Shown here: in pieces, positions 36,356 to 46,689 of the stretch
How positions within the stretch are numbered: position 1 is the first letter of the stretch
Layout of the letters: each line of letters starts with the position of its first letter
Source: Leifsonia poae
Lineage (GTDB): Bacteria; Actinomycetota; Actinomycetes; Actinomycetales; Microbacteriaceae
Reading direction: 5' to 3'
Assembly: GCF_020009625.1 (NCBI RefSeq)
Contig: NZ_JAIHLP010000002.1
Coordinates: 1,798,001-1,862,000 of the forward strand
Length of the DNA stretch: 64,000 nucleotides
The notes under the pieces: generated by a model
What the model was told of the DNA's origin: nothing
Databases searched by the model: none
The model's input: the letters and a program-made list of their open reading frames with translations, nothing else
Program-made: the position numbers and the translations under genes

Positions 36356-38362
36356 CTACGCCGTGGCCGGGCGCGGCTTGCGCACGGGGGTGCGCTTCGG
36401 CTTCGACGGCGGCTCCGAGTCGATACCGCCGTCGACGGCGCCCGCATCGATCGGGGCTTTCGCCTTCGGGTAGTCGATCGGGGGCAGATCGGGAAGCGGT
36501 CGCTTGTCGCTCGAGAGCCACTGCGGGCGCTCGGGCAGCTTCACGATGTCTTTGAAGATCTCCGCGATCTGGTGGTGGTCGAGGGTCTCCTGCTCGAGAA
36601 GTTCGGCCGCGAGCCGATCGAGGATGGCCCGGTTCTCGTTGATCACCTCGAACGCTTCGTCGTGCGCCTTCTCGATCAGGGCGCGAACTTCGGCGTCGAC
36701 CCGCTCGGCGATGCGCTCGGAGTAGTCGCGCTGGTGCCCCATGTCGCGGCCGAGGAACATCTCACCGTTGGCCTGGCCGAGCTTGACCGAACCGATGTCG
36801 GCGCTCATGCCGTACTCGGTGACCATCTTGCGGGCGATCGACGTGGCCTTCTCGATGTCGTTCGAGGCGCCGGTCGTGGGGTCGTGGAACACGACTTCCT
36901 CGGCGACACGGCCGCCCATCGCGTAGGCCAGCTGGTCGAGTAACTCGTTGCGGGTGACCGAGTACTTGTCTTCCAGCGGCATGACCATCGTGTAACCGAG
37001 GGCGCGGCCGCGCGGCAGGATGGTGATCTTGGTGACCGGGTCGGTGTGACGCATCGCGGCGGCGGCGAGGGCGTGGCCGCCTTCGTGGTACGCCGTGATC
37101 AGCTTCTCCTGATCTTTCATGACGCGGGTGCGCTTCTGCGGGCCGGCGATCACACGGTCGACGGCCTCGTCGAGGGCGCGGTTGTCGATCAGCTGGGCAT
37201 TGGAGCGCGCGGTGAGCAGCGCGGCCTCGTTGAGCACGTTGGCCAGGTCGGCGCCGGTGAAGCCCGGCGTCTTGCGGGCGAGCACTTCGAGGTCGACCGA
37301 GGCGGCAAGCGGCTTGCCGCGGCCGTGCACCTCGAGGATCTTCTTGCGTCCGAGCATGTCCGGCGCGTCCACGCCGATCTGCCGGTCGAAGCGACCCGGG
37401 CGCAGCAGCGCCGGGTCGAGGATGTCGGGACGGTTGGTGGCTGCGATGAGGATGACGTTGGTCTTCGGGTCGAAGCCGTCCATTTCGACGAGCAGCTGGT
37501 TCAGCGTCTGCTCGCGCTCATCGTGTCCGCCGCCCAGGCCGGCGCCGCGGTGACGGCCGACCGCGTCGATCTCGTCGACGAAGATGATGGCCGGGGAGTT
37601 CTCTTTGGCCTGCTGGAACAGGTCACGGACGCGGCTCGCACCGACACCCACGAACATCTCCACGAAGTCGGAACCCGAGATCGAGTAGAAGGGCACGCCG
37701 GCCTCGCCGGCCACTGCGCGGGCGAGCAGGGTCTTACCGGTTCCGGGAGGGCCGTAAAGCAGAACACCCTTCGGGATGCGCGCACCGACCGCCTGGAACT
37801 TCGCGGGCTCCTTGAGGAAGTCTTTGATCTCCTCGAGCTCCTCGATCGCCTCGTCGGAGCCGGCGACGTCGTCGAAGGTGACCTTGGGGCTCTCCTTGGT
37901 GACGAGCTTGGCGCGCGACTTGCCGAACTGCATGACCTTGTTGCCACCGCCCTGCATGCCGGAGAGCATGATCCAGAAGAACACGCCGATCAGCAGCACC
38001 GGGATCAGGAACCCGAGCGCCGAAAGCAGCCAGTTGGGCTGGGGGACCTCGTCGTCGAAGCCCTTGCTCAGGTTGGCGCTGTCCACCGCGTTCACCACGT
38101 CGGTGCCGCGGGGCGTGACGTAGTAGAACTGCACCTGCGTGCCGAGCGTCTTGTCAGGAGCCTTGAGCGTCAGATCGACACGGTTCTCACCGTCGATGAT
38201 CTTCGCACTGGCGACTTTGTCATCCTTGAGGAGCTGCAGACCCTGCTGGGTCGTCACCCCTTTGAAACCCGACATCGTGATCAGGCTCGACCCGATCCAC
38301 ACGATGAGGATGGCCAGCACGATGTAGAGAATCGGCCCGCGGAAGATCTTCTTGGCGTTCAT
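36356..38362 (-). CDS. ftsH: ATP-dependent zinc metalloprotease FtsH
   Basis: A 668-residue membrane AAA protease for quality control of membrane and soluble proteins. Two transmembrane helices (about 10-30 and 110-132) flank a periplasmic-side domain. The AAA module has [13 protein letters not shown], the [13 protein letters not shown]alker B region and the second-region-of-homology arginines. The zinc site is HEGGH in [12 protein letters not shown]. It has a basic C-terminal tail. ATG at 38362. It heads the fol gene run, downstream of hpt. Confidence 0.97.
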   Translation of the reverse strand: MNAKKIFRGPILYIVLAILIVWIGSSLITMSGFKGVTTQQGLQLLKDDKVASAKIIDGENRVDLTLKAPDKTLGTQVQFYYVTPRGTDVVNAVDSANLSKGFDDEVPQPNWLLSALGFLIPVLLIGVFFWIMLSGMQGGGNKVMQFGKSRAKLVTKESPKVTFDDVAGSDEAIEELEEIKDFLKEPAKFQAVGARIPKGVLLYGPPGTGKTLLARAVAGEAGVPFYSISGSDFVEMFVGVGASRVRDLFQQAKENSPAIIFVDEIDAVGRHRGAGLGGGHDEREQTLNQLLVEMDGFDPKTNVILIAATNRPDILDPALLRPGRFDRQIGVDAPDMLGRKKILEVHGRGKPLAASVDLEVLARKTPGFTGADLANVLNEAALLTARSNAQLIDNRALDEAVDRVIAGPQKRTRVMKDQEKLITAYHEGGHALAAAAMRHTDPVTKITILPRGRALGYTMVMPLEDKYSVTRNELLDQLAYAMGGRVAEEVVFHDPTTGASNDIEKATSIARKMVTEYGMSADIGSVKLGQANGEMFLGRDMGHQRDYSERIAERVDAEVRALIEKAHDEAFEVINENRAILDRLAAELLEQETLDHHQIAEIFKDIVKLPERPQWLSSDKRPLPDLPPIDYPKAKAPIDAGAVDGGIDSEPPSKPKRTPVRKPRPATA

Positions 38363-38453
38363 GGTGCTGCAAGGGTATCGCGCCAGGACTGTACGTCGAC
38401 TGCGTGTTCGCTCTGCGCGTGCTTAGTGCGCCCGCAGGAGGCGAAACCCTGTC

Positions 38454-39005
38454 TCAGCTGTAGACGGCGGGGGCGAGGATGCCGACGCCACGCAGGTTGC
38501 GATACCGCTCGGCGTAGTCCAGACCGTAGCCGACGACGAACTTGTTGGGGATCTCGAAGCCGACGTACTTCACGTCGATGTCGACGCGCGCGGCGTCGGG
38601 TTTGCGGAGCAGAGCGCAGATCTCGATCGACTCCGGGCCCCGCGAGTGCAGGTTCGCCAGCAGCCAGGAGAGCGTGAGACCGGAGTCGATGATGTCTTCG
38701 ACGATGAGCACGGTCTTGCCATTGAGGTCGGTGTCCAGATCTTTCAGGATGCGCACGACACCGCTCGACGCGGTTCCGGAACCGTAGGAACTGACCGCCA
38801 TCCAGTCCATCGTCACGGGGATCTTCAGCTCGCGCGCCAGGTCGGCCATCACCATCACCGCACCCTTGAGCACCCCGACGAGCAGCACATCCTTGCCGGC
38901 GTAGTCGGCCTCGATCCGGCGGCTCAGCTCGGCCAGACGGGAGCGGATCTGCTCCTCGGTGATCAGAATCTCGGTCAGGTCGTCGTGAACGTCCGTGAGT
39001 TCCAT
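38454..39005 (-). CDS. hpt: Hypoxanthine phosphoribosyltransferase
   Basis: A 183-residue purine salvage enzyme converting hypoxanthine or guanine and PRPP to IMP or GMP. The PRPP-binding motif is [34 protein letters not shown] and the C-terminal [19 protein letters not shown] are also typical. It lies between tilS and ftsH in the order found in many actinobacteria and Bacillus. Complete, normal length. Confidence 0.95.
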   Translation of the reverse strand: MELTDVHDDLTEILITEEQIRSRLAELSRRIEADYAGKDVLLVGVLKGAVMVMADLARELKIPVTMDWMAVSSYGSGTASSGVVRILKDLDTDLNGKTVLIVEDIIDSGLTLSWLLANLHSRGPESIEICALLRKPDAARVDIDVKYVGFEIPNKFVVGYGLDYAERYRNLRGVGILAPAVYS

Positions 39006-39021
39006 GAGGGAGGTGCTGTCC

Positions 39022-40095
39022 TTAGCTGTCGGGAGAAAAGATGAGCAGTCCGTTCTGCCTCACAACTCTAACGCCTGGGAGGCTGAGCGATTTCTGGCCG
39101 TGCCAGTTCGTGATCAGCTCAGCGACCGCCACCGTGTGCGCCCGACTCAACGACACCCCGAACTCGGCCGACACCACGAGACGGATGATGCGGTGCCGCA
39201 GCGCGGGCGGGTCGGCGGCCAGACCGCGCACATCGAGCGCCACGCCACCCTCCTCGGTCTGGCTCACCAGTTCGAGCGCCCAGTCGAGGGCGAGCGTGTC
39301 GAGCGCTTCGTCATCCTCCTGCAGCTGCTGCGCCGTGCGTGTGAGGGCCTCGGCGATGCCCGGGCCGAGCTCCCGCTCCAGCACGGGGAGAACGGATGCG
39401 CGCACGCGCACCCGCGCATACGCGGGGTCGGCGTTGTGCGGGTCCTGCCAGGTGTCGAGCCCGCTGTCGACGCAGAAAGCCCTGGTCGTCTCACGCCGCA
39501 CGCCGAGCAGCGGGCGCAGCAGGCGGCCGGTGTCGGTTCGCATCCCCTGCAGGCTGGTCGGTCCGGATCCGCGCGCCAGCCCCAACAGCACCGTCTCGGC
39601 CTGATCGTCGAGGGTATGCGCCAGCAGGATGCGTTCCGCACCGGTGCCGGCGAGCGCCCGGTCGAAAGCGGCCAGTCTGGCACTTCGGGCGGCCGCCTCG
39701 GGACCGGCAGCGACCGCATCCACACTCACCTTCTCGACGAGCACAGGGTCGAGACCGAGCCCACGCGCCTGCTCGGCCGCGCGGGCGGCGACCTCGGCCG
39801 ACCCCGGCTGCAACCCGTGGTCCACGACCACAGCGCCGGCGCGGAGTCCCGCCCGGGGTGCCTCGAACGCGACGGCCGCCGCGAGCGCCAAAGAGTCGGC
39901 TCCGCCGCTCAGCCCCACGAGAACGAGCGCTCCCTCGGCGAGCGGATGCGGTCGCTGCGGCCCGTGATCGTCGTGCGGGTCGGGTGCGGGCAGCGCGGCG
40001 GCCGCGGCGAACCCTTCGCGTACGGCCCGCCGCACATCCGCCATCGGCGGCGTGAGGCGCGGGCGACGGGCGGGCTCGGAAGCAACGGGATCCAC
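39022..40095 (-). CDS. tilS: tRNA(Ile)-lysidine synthetase
   Basis: A 357-residue N-type ATP pyrophosphatase that changes C34 of the CAU isoleucine tRNA to lysidine. The PP-loop is [13 protein letters not shown], followed by [10 protein letters not shown] and [21 protein letters not shown]-terminal substrate-binding region follows (about 230-350). GTG start at 40095, divergent from ppa. It is normally essential and complete. Confidence 0.95.
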   Translation of the reverse strand: MDPVASEPARRPRLTPPMADVRRAVREGFAAAAALPAPDPHDDHGPQRPHPLAEGALVLVGLSGGADSLALAAAVAFEAPRAGLRAGAVVVDHGLQPGSAEVAARAAEQARGLGLDPVLVEKVSVDAVAAGPEAAARSARLAAFDRALAGTGAERILLAHTLDDQAETVLLGLARGSGPTSLQGMRTDTGRLLRPLLGVRRETTRAFCVDSGLDTWQDPHNADPAYARVRVRASVLPVLERELGPGIAEALTRTAQQLQEDDEALDTLALDWALELVSQTEEGGVALDVRGLAADPPALRHRIIRLVVSAEFGVSLSRAHTVAVAELITNWHGQKSLSLPGVRVVRQNGLLIFSPDS

Positions 40096-40180
40096 CCCTC
40101 AACGGTAGCGGGCGAGGCGCGCACAGCATCGGGCGGCTACGCTTTCCCCTGACAGATTTCACCGAAGAGGAGAGAACCAC

Positions 40181-40672
40181 ATGGCCGAGTACGACGCCAT
40201 CATCGAGATCCCCAAAGGCAGCCGCAACAAATACGAGGTCGACCACGAGACCGGTCGGGTCTACCTCGACCGGGTTCTCTTCACCGGCTTCGTGTACCCC
40301 ACCGACTACGGGTTCTTCGAGAACACTCTCGGGCTCGACGGTGACCCGGTCGACGTTCTCGTGCTGCTCGAGTACCCTCTGTTCCCGGGCGTCGGCGTGA
40401 AGGTTCGCCCCGTCGGCGTGCTCAACATGAGCGACGAGGCCGGCAGCGACGCCAAGGTGATCGCCGTGCCGTACAAGGACCCGCGCTGGCAGCACATCCA
40501 GAACGTCCAGGACGTTCCGGAGTCGCTGCGCAAAGAGATCGAGCACTTCTTCGAGCACTACAAAGACCTCGAGCCCAACAAGTGGGTCAAGATCGAGGGC
40601 TGGGGCGACGCCGCCGAGGCCGAGCAGATCGTCGAAGACGGCATCAAGAAGCTCGCCGCCGAAGGCCACTGA
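40181..40672 (+). CDS. ppa: Inorganic pyrophosphatase
   Basis: A 163-residue soluble family I pyrophosphatase that drives biosynthetic reactions by hydrolysing pyrophosphate. Metal ligands are in the signature DGDPVDVLV, with [32 protein letters not shown] and [15 protein letters not shown] also conserved. ATG start at 40181 after gaggagaga. It ends just before a strong terminator. Confidence 0.97.
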   Translation: MAEYDAIIEIPKGSRNKYEVDHETGRVYLDRVLFTGFVYPTDYGFFENTLGLDGDPVDVLVLLEYPLFPGVGVKVRPVGVLNMSDEAGSDAKVIAVPYKDPRWQHIQNVQDVPESLRKEIEHFFEHYKDLEPNKWVKIEGWGDAAEAEQIVEDGIKKLAAEGH

Positions 40673-40692
40673 CCTTCTGCACCCGCGAACGC

Positions 40693-40728
40693 AGAACGCC
40701 CCCGGATCGTGAGATCCGGGGGCGTTCT
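40693..40728. terminator. Strong hairpin terminator between ppa and the NlpC/P60 gene
   Basis: A perfect 16-bp inverted repeat around a gtga loop lies between two convergent genes. The arms are GC-rich with A/T at their ends (agaacg... / ...cgttct), so it could act in both directions. Confidence 0.8.
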
Positions 40729-40752
40729 TGGTCGGGCGGGCGGGCGCCGGCG

Positions 40753-42057
40753 TCAGGACGAGGGGCGCGCCACCTGGCCCCAAGGCGAACCCCAGACCGA
40801 CTGCACCTTGACGACATCGCCTTCGGTGGGCGCGGCGATCATCATGCCGTTCCCGATGTAGATGCCCACGTGGTAGAAATTGCCGGGCCCGTCGCCCCAG
40901 AAGATGAGGTCGCCGCGCTGGCGCTGACTGTACGACACGATCTGGCCACGGCCTTGAGCGGTGTACCACTGATTGTTCACGGAGTGCGAACCGATGGAGA
41001 TCCCCGCGTAGGCGTAGGCCTTCATCGTAAGACCGGAGCAGTCGAAGCTGCCGGGGCCCTCACCGCCCAGCACGTACGGTTTGCCGAGCTGCGCGTAGGC
41101 GTACGAGATGGCGGTCTCGACGACGTTGCCGTTCGGCGGGGCGACCGGGCCGCCTCCCCCGCCGCCACCCGGGTTGCTGCCCCCTCCACCGGAGTTGCCC
41201 CCACCGGAGTTGCCCCCGCCACCGGCCGGAGGGTTGTTCGCTGCCGCCTTGGCGCGGGCATCCGCCTCCTGTTGGGCCTTGATCTGCTGCCCGTGAAGGT
41301 AGGCCGCTTCGGTCTGCGTCGAGGTGTTCTTGAGCGTCGCGAGCTGCGACACCAGCTCGGTGGACTTCTGCTGCTGCGTGGCGAGCGCGGTCTGCACCTG
41401 CGTCTGCGCCGTCTGCGCGGCCGCGAGTGCATCGCTCGCCTTGGTCGCCAGGTCTTCGCGCGCGGTCTTCGCGACCTTCGCCTGCGCAGTGAGCGACTCC
41501 GCCGTGTTCTTGTCGGTGGTGGCCTGCTCGTAGACCTCCTTCGACTGCGCCGTCAGCTTGGTCATCGTGCCGAGCTGGTAGAGCAGCTCGTCGGCGGCCG
41601 AGCCGGAGCCTCCGCCCTTCAACATCAGGTCGACGGAGACGTCGCCGCCCCCACCCGACTTGGCCATGTGCGAAGCGAGAAGGCCGGCGCGCATCTGCGA
41701 CGTCTTGGCCTTGGCGGCGGCGGATTCGGCCTGGGTCTGCAGGTCGGCCGCCTTCGCGGTGGCCGCGGTCAGCGCATCCTTGGCCTGGAAGTAGCTCTCG
41801 GCCGCCTTCTCTGACGCGATACGCGCAGCGTCGACCGACGTCTGCAGCCCCGAGATGAGAGAGGTGATGTTGGCGACCATCGACTGCTGGTTCTGCACAT
41901 TGCTCTTCGCCTGCTGCACGTCGTTCCACGACGGGTAGTCGGCGGCGCTCGCCGGTGGGGTGATGACACCGATGGATGCCGTGACGACACCCATCACCCC
42001 CGCACCGATCGCGATGCCGGGCCGCAGTCGCGGCGTTCTGTCGTTGTGGCTAGCCAA
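40753..42057 (-). CDS. Secreted NlpC/P60 cell-wall endopeptidase
   Basis: A 434-residue secreted protein. A signal peptide (about 1-38) is followed by ADYPSWNDVQQAKSNV, a long coiled coil (about 45-265), a Pro/Gly-rich linker and a C-terminal NlpC/P60 domain. The catalytic Cys lies in GSFDCSGLTMKAY and the His in NFYHVGIYIG. This RipA-like layout hydrolyses peptide cross-links and is often kept inactive by the coiled coil. It shares its N-terminal part with the adjacent M23 protein and overlaps its stop. Confidence 0.9.
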   Translation of the reverse strand: MASHNDRTPRLRPGIAIGAGVMGVVTASIGVITPPASAADYPSWNDVQQAKSNVQNQQSMVANITSLISGLQTSVDAARIASEKAAESYFQAKDALTAATAKAADLQTQAESAAAKAKTSQMRAGLLASHMAKSGGGGDVSVDLMLKGGGSGSAADELLYQLGTMTKLTAQSKEVYEQATTDKNTAESLTAQAKVAKTAREDLATKASDALAAAQTAQTQVQTALATQQQKSTELVSQLATLKNTSTQTEAAYLHGQQIKAQQEADARAKAAANNPPAGGGGNSGGGNSGGGGSNPGGGGGGGPVAPPNGNVVETAISYAYAQLGKPYVLGGEGPGSFDCSGLTMKAYAYAGISIGSHSVNNQWYTAQGRGQIVSYSQRQRGDLIFWGDGPGNFYHVGIYIGNGMMIAAPTEGDVVKVQSVWGSPWGQVARPSS

Positions 42058-43336
42058 GAGGCGCCTGCCTTTCCCTCATGAACGGGATTCCGTCGATCTT
42101 CTCATCGTTGACGCGCACTTCGTAGTGCAGGTGGCATCCGGTGGATGCACCTGTGGTGCCGACGCGCGCGATCGGCTGCCCGGCCCCGACCGTCTGGCCG
42201 TTGCCGACGAGGATCCCCCCGTCGCGGATGTGGGCGTAACCGGTCTTGATGCCTCCTCCGTTGTCGATGAGGACGAAGTTGCCGTACGAACCGCTCCGAC
42301 CGGCGAAGATGACCGTGCCGCTGTGCGCGGCATAGATCGGCGCGTTGCAGTAGGCACCGATGTCGATGCCCAGGTGGTACGTGCTTCCGATGCCCCCACC
42401 GGGCGACGGTCGCGCGCCGAACCCGTCGGTGATCGGCCCGGCCGCAGGAACGGCCCAGCCCTGCGGGCCGACATAGCCGCCGGGCAGCCCGCCAGAACCT
42501 GCGGCGGCCGCGGCCGCGGCGGCCGCAGCGACACCCGCCTGATACCCCGAGACCGTTGTGGCGGTCTTGTCTTTCAACGCGGCGAGCTGCGCCTGCATCA
42601 CCACGATCTGCTTCTGCTGTTCGGCCAGCTTGAGCTGGGCGGCGTTCGCAGCCTCAGCCGCGACCTGGAGGGCCTGGGTCGCCGCCACACGCAGCTTATC
42701 GCGCTCGACCTTCACGACCTTGGCCTGCGCCGCGAGCGCCCTCGCCGAGTTCTGCGCCGTCTTCGCGTCGGAGTACACCCGGTCCGACTGTTCCACGAGC
42801 TTGGACATGCTGCCCAGGTCTGAGAGGAGCTTCTCCGGCGTCGTCTTCGAGGCGCCGTTCCCGCTCAGGAACAGATTGGCGGTGAGGTTTCGGCCGCCGC
42901 TGCGGTAGAGCTGGGCGGCGAGCTTGCCCGCCTGCTCGCTTGCCGCATCCGCCTTGGCCTGGCTGTCGTCGGCCTGCTGCGAGATGAGGGAGGCCTGGAT
43001 GTTCGCGGCGTCGAGCTTCGCCTGCGCGACGTCGAGCTCTTCGCCCCGCTTCACGGCCTCGGCCTGAGTGGTGGCGACCTCGCCCTTCAGCTGCGAGATG
43101 AGGGAGGTGATGTTGGTGACCTGCGCGGCCGCCGCCGACTCGTTGGACTTGGCGTTCTGAACGTCTTGCCAACTCGGGTAGTCGGCGTATGCGGGGGCCG
43201 CCACGGCACCCACCATGGCGATCACAGCCACGGTGATGGCCGCTAGAGCAGAGCGCACCCGCCATCCGCGCGCGTCCGGCGCCCCGAGGGAGTTCCTCCG
43301 ACGGGTCTGGGGGGAGACCGTTTCAGTGCGTTTCAT
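42050..43336 (-). CDS. Secreted M23-like (LytM/EnvC) cell-wall peptidase
   Basis: A 428-residue secreted protein. A signal peptide (about 1-50) precedes YADYPSWQDVQNAKSN, a coiled coil (about 55-260), an Ala/Gly linker and a LytM domain (about 300-425) with YHLGIDIGAYCNAPIYAAHSG and GCHLHYEVRVN. The metal-site pattern HxxxD and HxH is present. EnvC-like proteins with this layout activate or perform septal peptidoglycan cleavage. It is cotranscribed with the NlpC/P60 gene. Confidence 0.9.
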   Translation of the reverse strand: MKRTETVSPQTRRRNSLGAPDARGWRVRSALAAITVAVIAMVGAVAAPAYADYPSWQDVQNAKSNESAAAAQVTNITSLISQLKGEVATTQAEAVKRGEELDVAQAKLDAANIQASLISQQADDSQAKADAASEQAGKLAAQLYRSGGRNLTANLFLSGNGASKTTPEKLLSDLGSMSKLVEQSDRVYSDAKTAQNSARALAAQAKVVKVERDKLRVAATQALQVAAEAANAAQLKLAEQQKQIVVMQAQLAALKDKTATTVSGYQAGVAAAAAAAAAAGSGGLPGGYVGPQGWAVPAAGPITDGFGARPSPGGGIGSTYHLGIDIGAYCNAPIYAAHSGTVIFAGRSGSYGNFVLIDNGGGIKTGYAHIRDGGILVGNGQTVGAGQPIARVGTTGASTGCHLHYEVRVNDEKIDGIPFMRERQAPLG

Positions 43337-43686
43337 CGTTCCTCGAACCCGTGTGCTCGTGCGCGGCTTCAGTCACATGAGTCACACAGGTCCCGTTGTC
43401 AACAGGTGCAACTTTAGCAACAAGCCCCGTTTCTGCCCAGGTCGGCGGGCGAAAGGGGGGTCTGTGAACAGGGACGCTGTGCGGCTTCAAGGACGCCCGG
43501 GAGGGCCGTCGTCAGCGAATCTAACCCGAGGTCGGCCCCGATCCGTGGCGATTCGTGGGCTGGTCGCCGGATCCCCCAGAACAGCGACGTGCCCGGGCTG
43601 CAAGGCCGATTGGCATTCGGCCGGGAGATTCCGTATGCTTACTCGTCGGTGGTCATGCGGATCGCGGAAGCGGCCCGAGGCTGTCC
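43337..43686. other. Upstream region of the peptidase pair and tRNA cluster
   Basis: There is no gene. The left part should hold the promoter of the M23 gene. The right part holds the tRNA-cluster promoter. A near-palindromic cacatgagtcacac-like patch lies at about 43374-43390. Confidence 0.4.
43610..43639 (+). promoter_or_regulatory. Promoter of the tRNA-Glu/Asp/Phe cluster
   Basis: TTGGCA (43610-43615) and TATGCT (43634-43639) are separated by 18 bases, 48 bp upstream of tRNA-Glu. Confidence 0.6.
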
Positions 43687-43759
43687 GGCCCCATCGTTTA
43701 GTGGCCTAGGACGCCGCCCTTTCACGGCGGTAGCACGGGTTCGAATCCCGTTGGGGTCA
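43687..43759 (+). tRNA. tRNA-Glu (anticodon TTC)
   Basis: A standard cloverleaf with acceptor GGCCCCA / TGGGGTC, anticodon loop CTTTCAC and T loop TTCGAAT. CCA is not encoded. Confidence 0.95.
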
Positions 43760-43794
43760 CTGGCACAACATATAATTGAACAGCTTCACTATGA

Positions 43795-43871
43795 GGCCCT
43801 GTAGCGCAGTTGGTTAGCGTGCCGCCCTGTCACGGCGGAGGTCGCGGGTTCAAGTCCCGTCAGGGTCGCCA
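43795..43871 (+). tRNA. tRNA-Asp (anticodon GTC)
   Basis: A cloverleaf with acceptor GGCCCTG / CAGGGTC, anticodon loop CTGTCAC and T loop TTCAAGT. G discriminator and CCA follow. Confidence 0.95.
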
Positions 43872-43877
43872 CGGCGC

Positions 43878-43903
43878 GAAGCCCTTCCGAAAGGAAGGGC
43901 TTC
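43878..43903 (+). terminator. Hairpin between tRNA-Asp and tRNA-Phe
   Basis: A perfect 11-bp stem, gaagcccttcc / ggaagggcttc, with a gaaa loop and only a weak T-rich tail. It may be a processing site rather than a terminator. Confidence 0.5.
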
Positions 43904-43930
43904 CGTCTCGAGGCCGGTCTCACCGGTTTC

Positions 43931-44003
43931 GGCTCTGTAGCTCAGTTGGTAGAGCGTTCGACTGAAAATCGAAAGGTCACCGGATCGATGCCGGTCGGAG
44001 CCA
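43931..44003 (+). tRNA. tRNA-Phe (anticodon GAA)
   Basis: A cloverleaf with acceptor GGCTCTG / CGGAGCC, anticodon loop CTGAAAA and T loop ATCGATG in place of the usual TTCGA. CCA is not encoded. An integrase remnant lies directly downstream, so its 3' end was probably an integration target. Confidence 0.92.
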
Positions 44004-44005
44004 CT

Positions 44006-44042
44006 GCCCCGTTTCCAGGCTTCTACTGGGAGCGGGGCTTTT
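44006..44042 (+). terminator. Terminator after tRNA-Phe
   Basis: A gccccg... / ...cggggc stem with two imperfect pairs is followed by tttt. Its 3' half lies inside the integrase remnant. Confidence 0.55.
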
Positions 44043-44097
44043 CTGCGCGCGCCGCGTCGTCATTGAAGAGATCCGCGTAGACATCGAGAGTACCGCC
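44023..44097 (-). pseudogene. Integrase remnant (C-terminal end) beside tRNA-Phe
   Basis: The minus strand encodes GGTLDVYADLFNDDAARAE and a stop at 44023. TLDVYADLF is the tyrosine-bearing end of phage-type integrases. Upstream codons lose the similarity at once and the HDLRH and LGH boxes are missing, so only the tail of an old integrase survives. Its position next to tRNA-Phe marks the edge of a former element. Confidence 0.65.
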
Positions 44098-44250
44098 GAT
44101 GCACGCGGCTGTGAGGTTCGTCGAGGGGCTCGGCCACGACGGATTCCTGCAGGACGCACAAGTCCTGCTCGTGAATGTCTTTCCACCGACAGAGCGCCGT
44201 GGCGGAAGCCCGAACCAGCCCTTTCGAGATCGAGCGACCACACAATGGCG

Positions 44251-46689
44251 TTAGAGAGCTTCCGCGTAGCGAAGACCTCCAACCGTTGTCTCAATCGGCG
44301 CAAAACCGGCGGCTGAGACGAGGAAGTCAACCGGGCCGCTGTCTATGCGGCGCACGACAGCCAGTGCTCGACCGTCGAACGTCGCGTGCTCGACTCCGGC
44401 GTAGTTCGAGCTGGGTGCCGGGTCGGCTGCACCGAAAGCGAGGAGTTCGCCCCCACCGGAGACCTGCACGGTCAGTGCTTGGTCGCGGTCGGTAAAAACA
44501 CGACCTTCTGAGTCGGCGAGTGAGATGTCGACGAAGACGAGCCTGTCATCTGGGACGCCGGGATCAGCCTCGATTTTGAGAACCGGCACACCTGTCGCGG
44601 TCCGGAGGCTGTAGACCTCCGCCCTGTCTCCGCCGCGAATGGCGGTCGCGATCAGCTCGCCAGCCTCGTACGGTACCTGGAACTCGGCCTTGAAGCGGTT
44701 CTGTGGGCCTGCTGCCGCAACGTCGAACACCTTGCCGTTGAGTGCCAGTTCGACCTCGTCGGCGTCGCTGTATACCTCGACAGTCAGCGCTTGGCCTTCA
44801 TTTCCGGACCACGTCCACGAGGCGATACTGTCGCTCCACGTCCACGGTCCCGCGTAGAAGGACGCGCCTTCGGGTCGCGGTCGCTGAACGGCGATGTACG
44901 GTGCGGTGCGCAGGCCGAATACGATCTCGCGATAGTACGAAGCCGGGCGCCTGTTTCCAATCAGGTCAAGATCGCCGCACCAGGCCGCGATCCACGGGAA
45001 GGGGCCGCCGTGAGTGGGCGTTTCGCCTTCCAGTAGGTACTGTGGTCGGCCGATGCCGACTTCGCCGAGGTAGTCGAAGCCGGTCCATGTGAAGTCGCCG
45101 ATGACGTGGCTGTTCTCTTCTACGAGCTTCCAGTTGACGTCTATATGGGTAGGGAAGGTCTCGGTGCCCACAATGACACGATTCGGGAAGAGTTCCTTGT
45201 CGATTTCGTAGCGGGCGTCGAGGTAGTTCATCCCGGCGATGTCAAGCACACCGAAGGACTCGGCCGTCTTCTCCGTCACCATCGGCGAGGCGCCGATCAT
45301 GTTCATGAATTCGCCCGGACCGGACATGAGCGTGTTGATTCCGGCGCCGTCGCCGGCTCCAGCGCCTCTCTCGGCGGCAAGCCTTTTGATGTCGTCCATG
45401 ACGGCCAGCATTCCGTTGACGGCATTCGTCACGAATCGTGTCGGATCGAGTTCACGCACTTTCTCGGCCAGGGCGCGGCCCGTCAGTCCGCCTTCGGGAG
45501 CACCGGTTTCGGGGATCTCGTTCCCGATCGAATACATGATCACTGATGGGTGGTTGAAGTCCTTTGCGACTAAGGCTTCGACGTCGCGCTCCCACCACTC
45601 GGCGAAGTGGAGCGAGTAGTCGTTGGGCATCTTTCCCGAGGTCCACATGTCGAACGTCTCGTCCATTACATACATCCCGAGTCGGTCGCATGCTTCGATC
45701 AGCGATGCGCTGAGCGGGTTGTGGGCTGAGCGGATGGCGTTGAAGCCCGCCTCCTTGAGAAGGCGGACACGGCGTTCCTCCGCAGCTGCGAAGGTGGCCG
45801 CGCCGAGGATGCCGTTGTCGTGGTGGATGCACGCGCCACGTAGTTTCACTGTCTCGCCATTGATTCTCAGGCCGTGCACGGGGTCGACCTGAAGGCGTCG
45901 GATACCGAATTCGGTGGCGGAGTGGTCGATCGGATCGTCTTCGAAACGAATATTGGCTTCGGCTGTGTACAGCATTGGGGACTCGGCTGACCAGAGGGTC
46001 GGGTCGGCGACGTAGAGTCGCTGCCGGCTGATGCTCGTGGCGTGCGCTGCAATCGTCACTCGTGCCGTTCCATTGGCGATCTCGGCGCCTGCCGGGTAGG
46101 CGAGAACCGCCTCGACGTCTACCGTGATCGGACGGTTGCGGGAGTTCTCGACGACGATCTCCACCTCGACGATCGCGCCCTCGGCGTCGAGGTCCGGAGT
46201 CGAGACGCGCAGCCCGTTCGTCGGGATGTGCACGTCGGATCCGGTGTGCAGCCACACATCTCGGTAGATGCCGGCGCCGGTGTACCAGCGCGAGTCTTTG
46301 CCGCTTCGAGCCTCGACCTCGAGGAGGTTTTCCTCTCCAGGGAGAAGGAACTGGTCGGCGTCGATGGTGAATCCGGAATATCCGTAGGGTCGCTGGCCCG
46401 CGAACGCGCCATTAATGTACACCATCGCGTCGCGGTACACGCCTTCGAACTCGAGCACGACCCTGCTGCCTTCGAGCTCGGCGGGGACACTGAAGAACTT
46501 GCGGTACTGGTACGCGCCATCCGGAAAGTACGCGACAGCGCCGTCGCCGTTCGGGTCTCGCTCTCGCGCGATCTGAGCGTCGTGCGGAACGACGACATCT
46601 GTGTAAGGGGTAACCTCGCCGCCGAGCTCGGCAAACGGGTTGACCTTTTCGCGGAACTGCCATCCGTCGTTGAACGGTGAACGCTTCAT
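44251..46689 (-). CDS. Glycoside hydrolase family 2 (beta-galactosidase/glucuronidase type)
   Basis: An 812-residue cytosolic glycosidase without signal peptide. The sugar-binding jelly roll (about 1-160, FNDGWQF...WYTGAGIYRDVWL), immunoglobulin-like domain (about 165-270) and TIM barrel (about 275-580) are in family order. The acid/base glutamate is in MYSIGNEIPE; the probable nucleophile is the Glu in VGTETFPTH. C-terminal domains (DUF4982-like and an Ig-like domain) follow. With the adjacent oxidoreductase and GPH-type transporter it forms a glycoside-use operon. Exact sugar unknown. Confidence 0.93.
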   Translation of the reverse strand: MKRSPFNDGWQFREKVNPFAELGGEVTPYTDVVVPHDAQIARERDPNGDGAVAYFPDGAYQYRKFFSVPAELEGSRVVLEFEGVYRDAMVYINGAFAGQRPYGYSGFTIDADQFLLPGEENLLEVEARSGKDSRWYTGAGIYRDVWLHTGSDVHIPTNGLRVSTPDLDAEGAIVEVEIVVENSRNRPITVDVEAVLAYPAGAEIANGTARVTIAAHATSISRQRLYVADPTLWSAESPMLYTAEANIRFEDDPIDHSATEFGIRRLQVDPVHGLRINGETVKLRGACIHHDNGILGAATFAAAEERRVRLLKEAGFNAIRSAHNPLSASLIEACDRLGMYVMDETFDMWTSGKMPNDYSLHFAEWWERDVEALVAKDFNHPSVIMYSIGNEIPETGAPEGGLTGRALAEKVRELDPTRFVTNAVNGMLAVMDDIKRLAAERGAGAGDGAGINTLMSGPGEFMNMIGASPMVTEKTAESFGVLDIAGMNYLDARYEIDKELFPNRVIVGTETFPTHIDVNWKLVEENSHVIGDFTWTGFDYLGEVGIGRPQYLLEGETPTHGGPFPWIAAWCGDLDLIGNRRPASYYREIVFGLRTAPYIAVQRPRPEGASFYAGPWTWSDSIASWTWSGNEGQALTVEVYSDADEVELALNGKVFDVAAAGPQNRFKAEFQVPYEAGELIATAIRGGDRAEVYSLRTATGVPVLKIEADPGVPDDRLVFVDISLADSEGRVFTDRDQALTVQVSGGGELLAFGAADPAPSSNYAGVEHATFDGRALAVVRRIDSGPVDFLVSAAGFAPIETTVGGLRYAEAL

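Noticed and set aside
39491..40969. A 492-codon minus-strand frame spanning ppa and tilS
   Set aside because: It crosses two well-identified genes and reads as Arg-rich shadow sequence.
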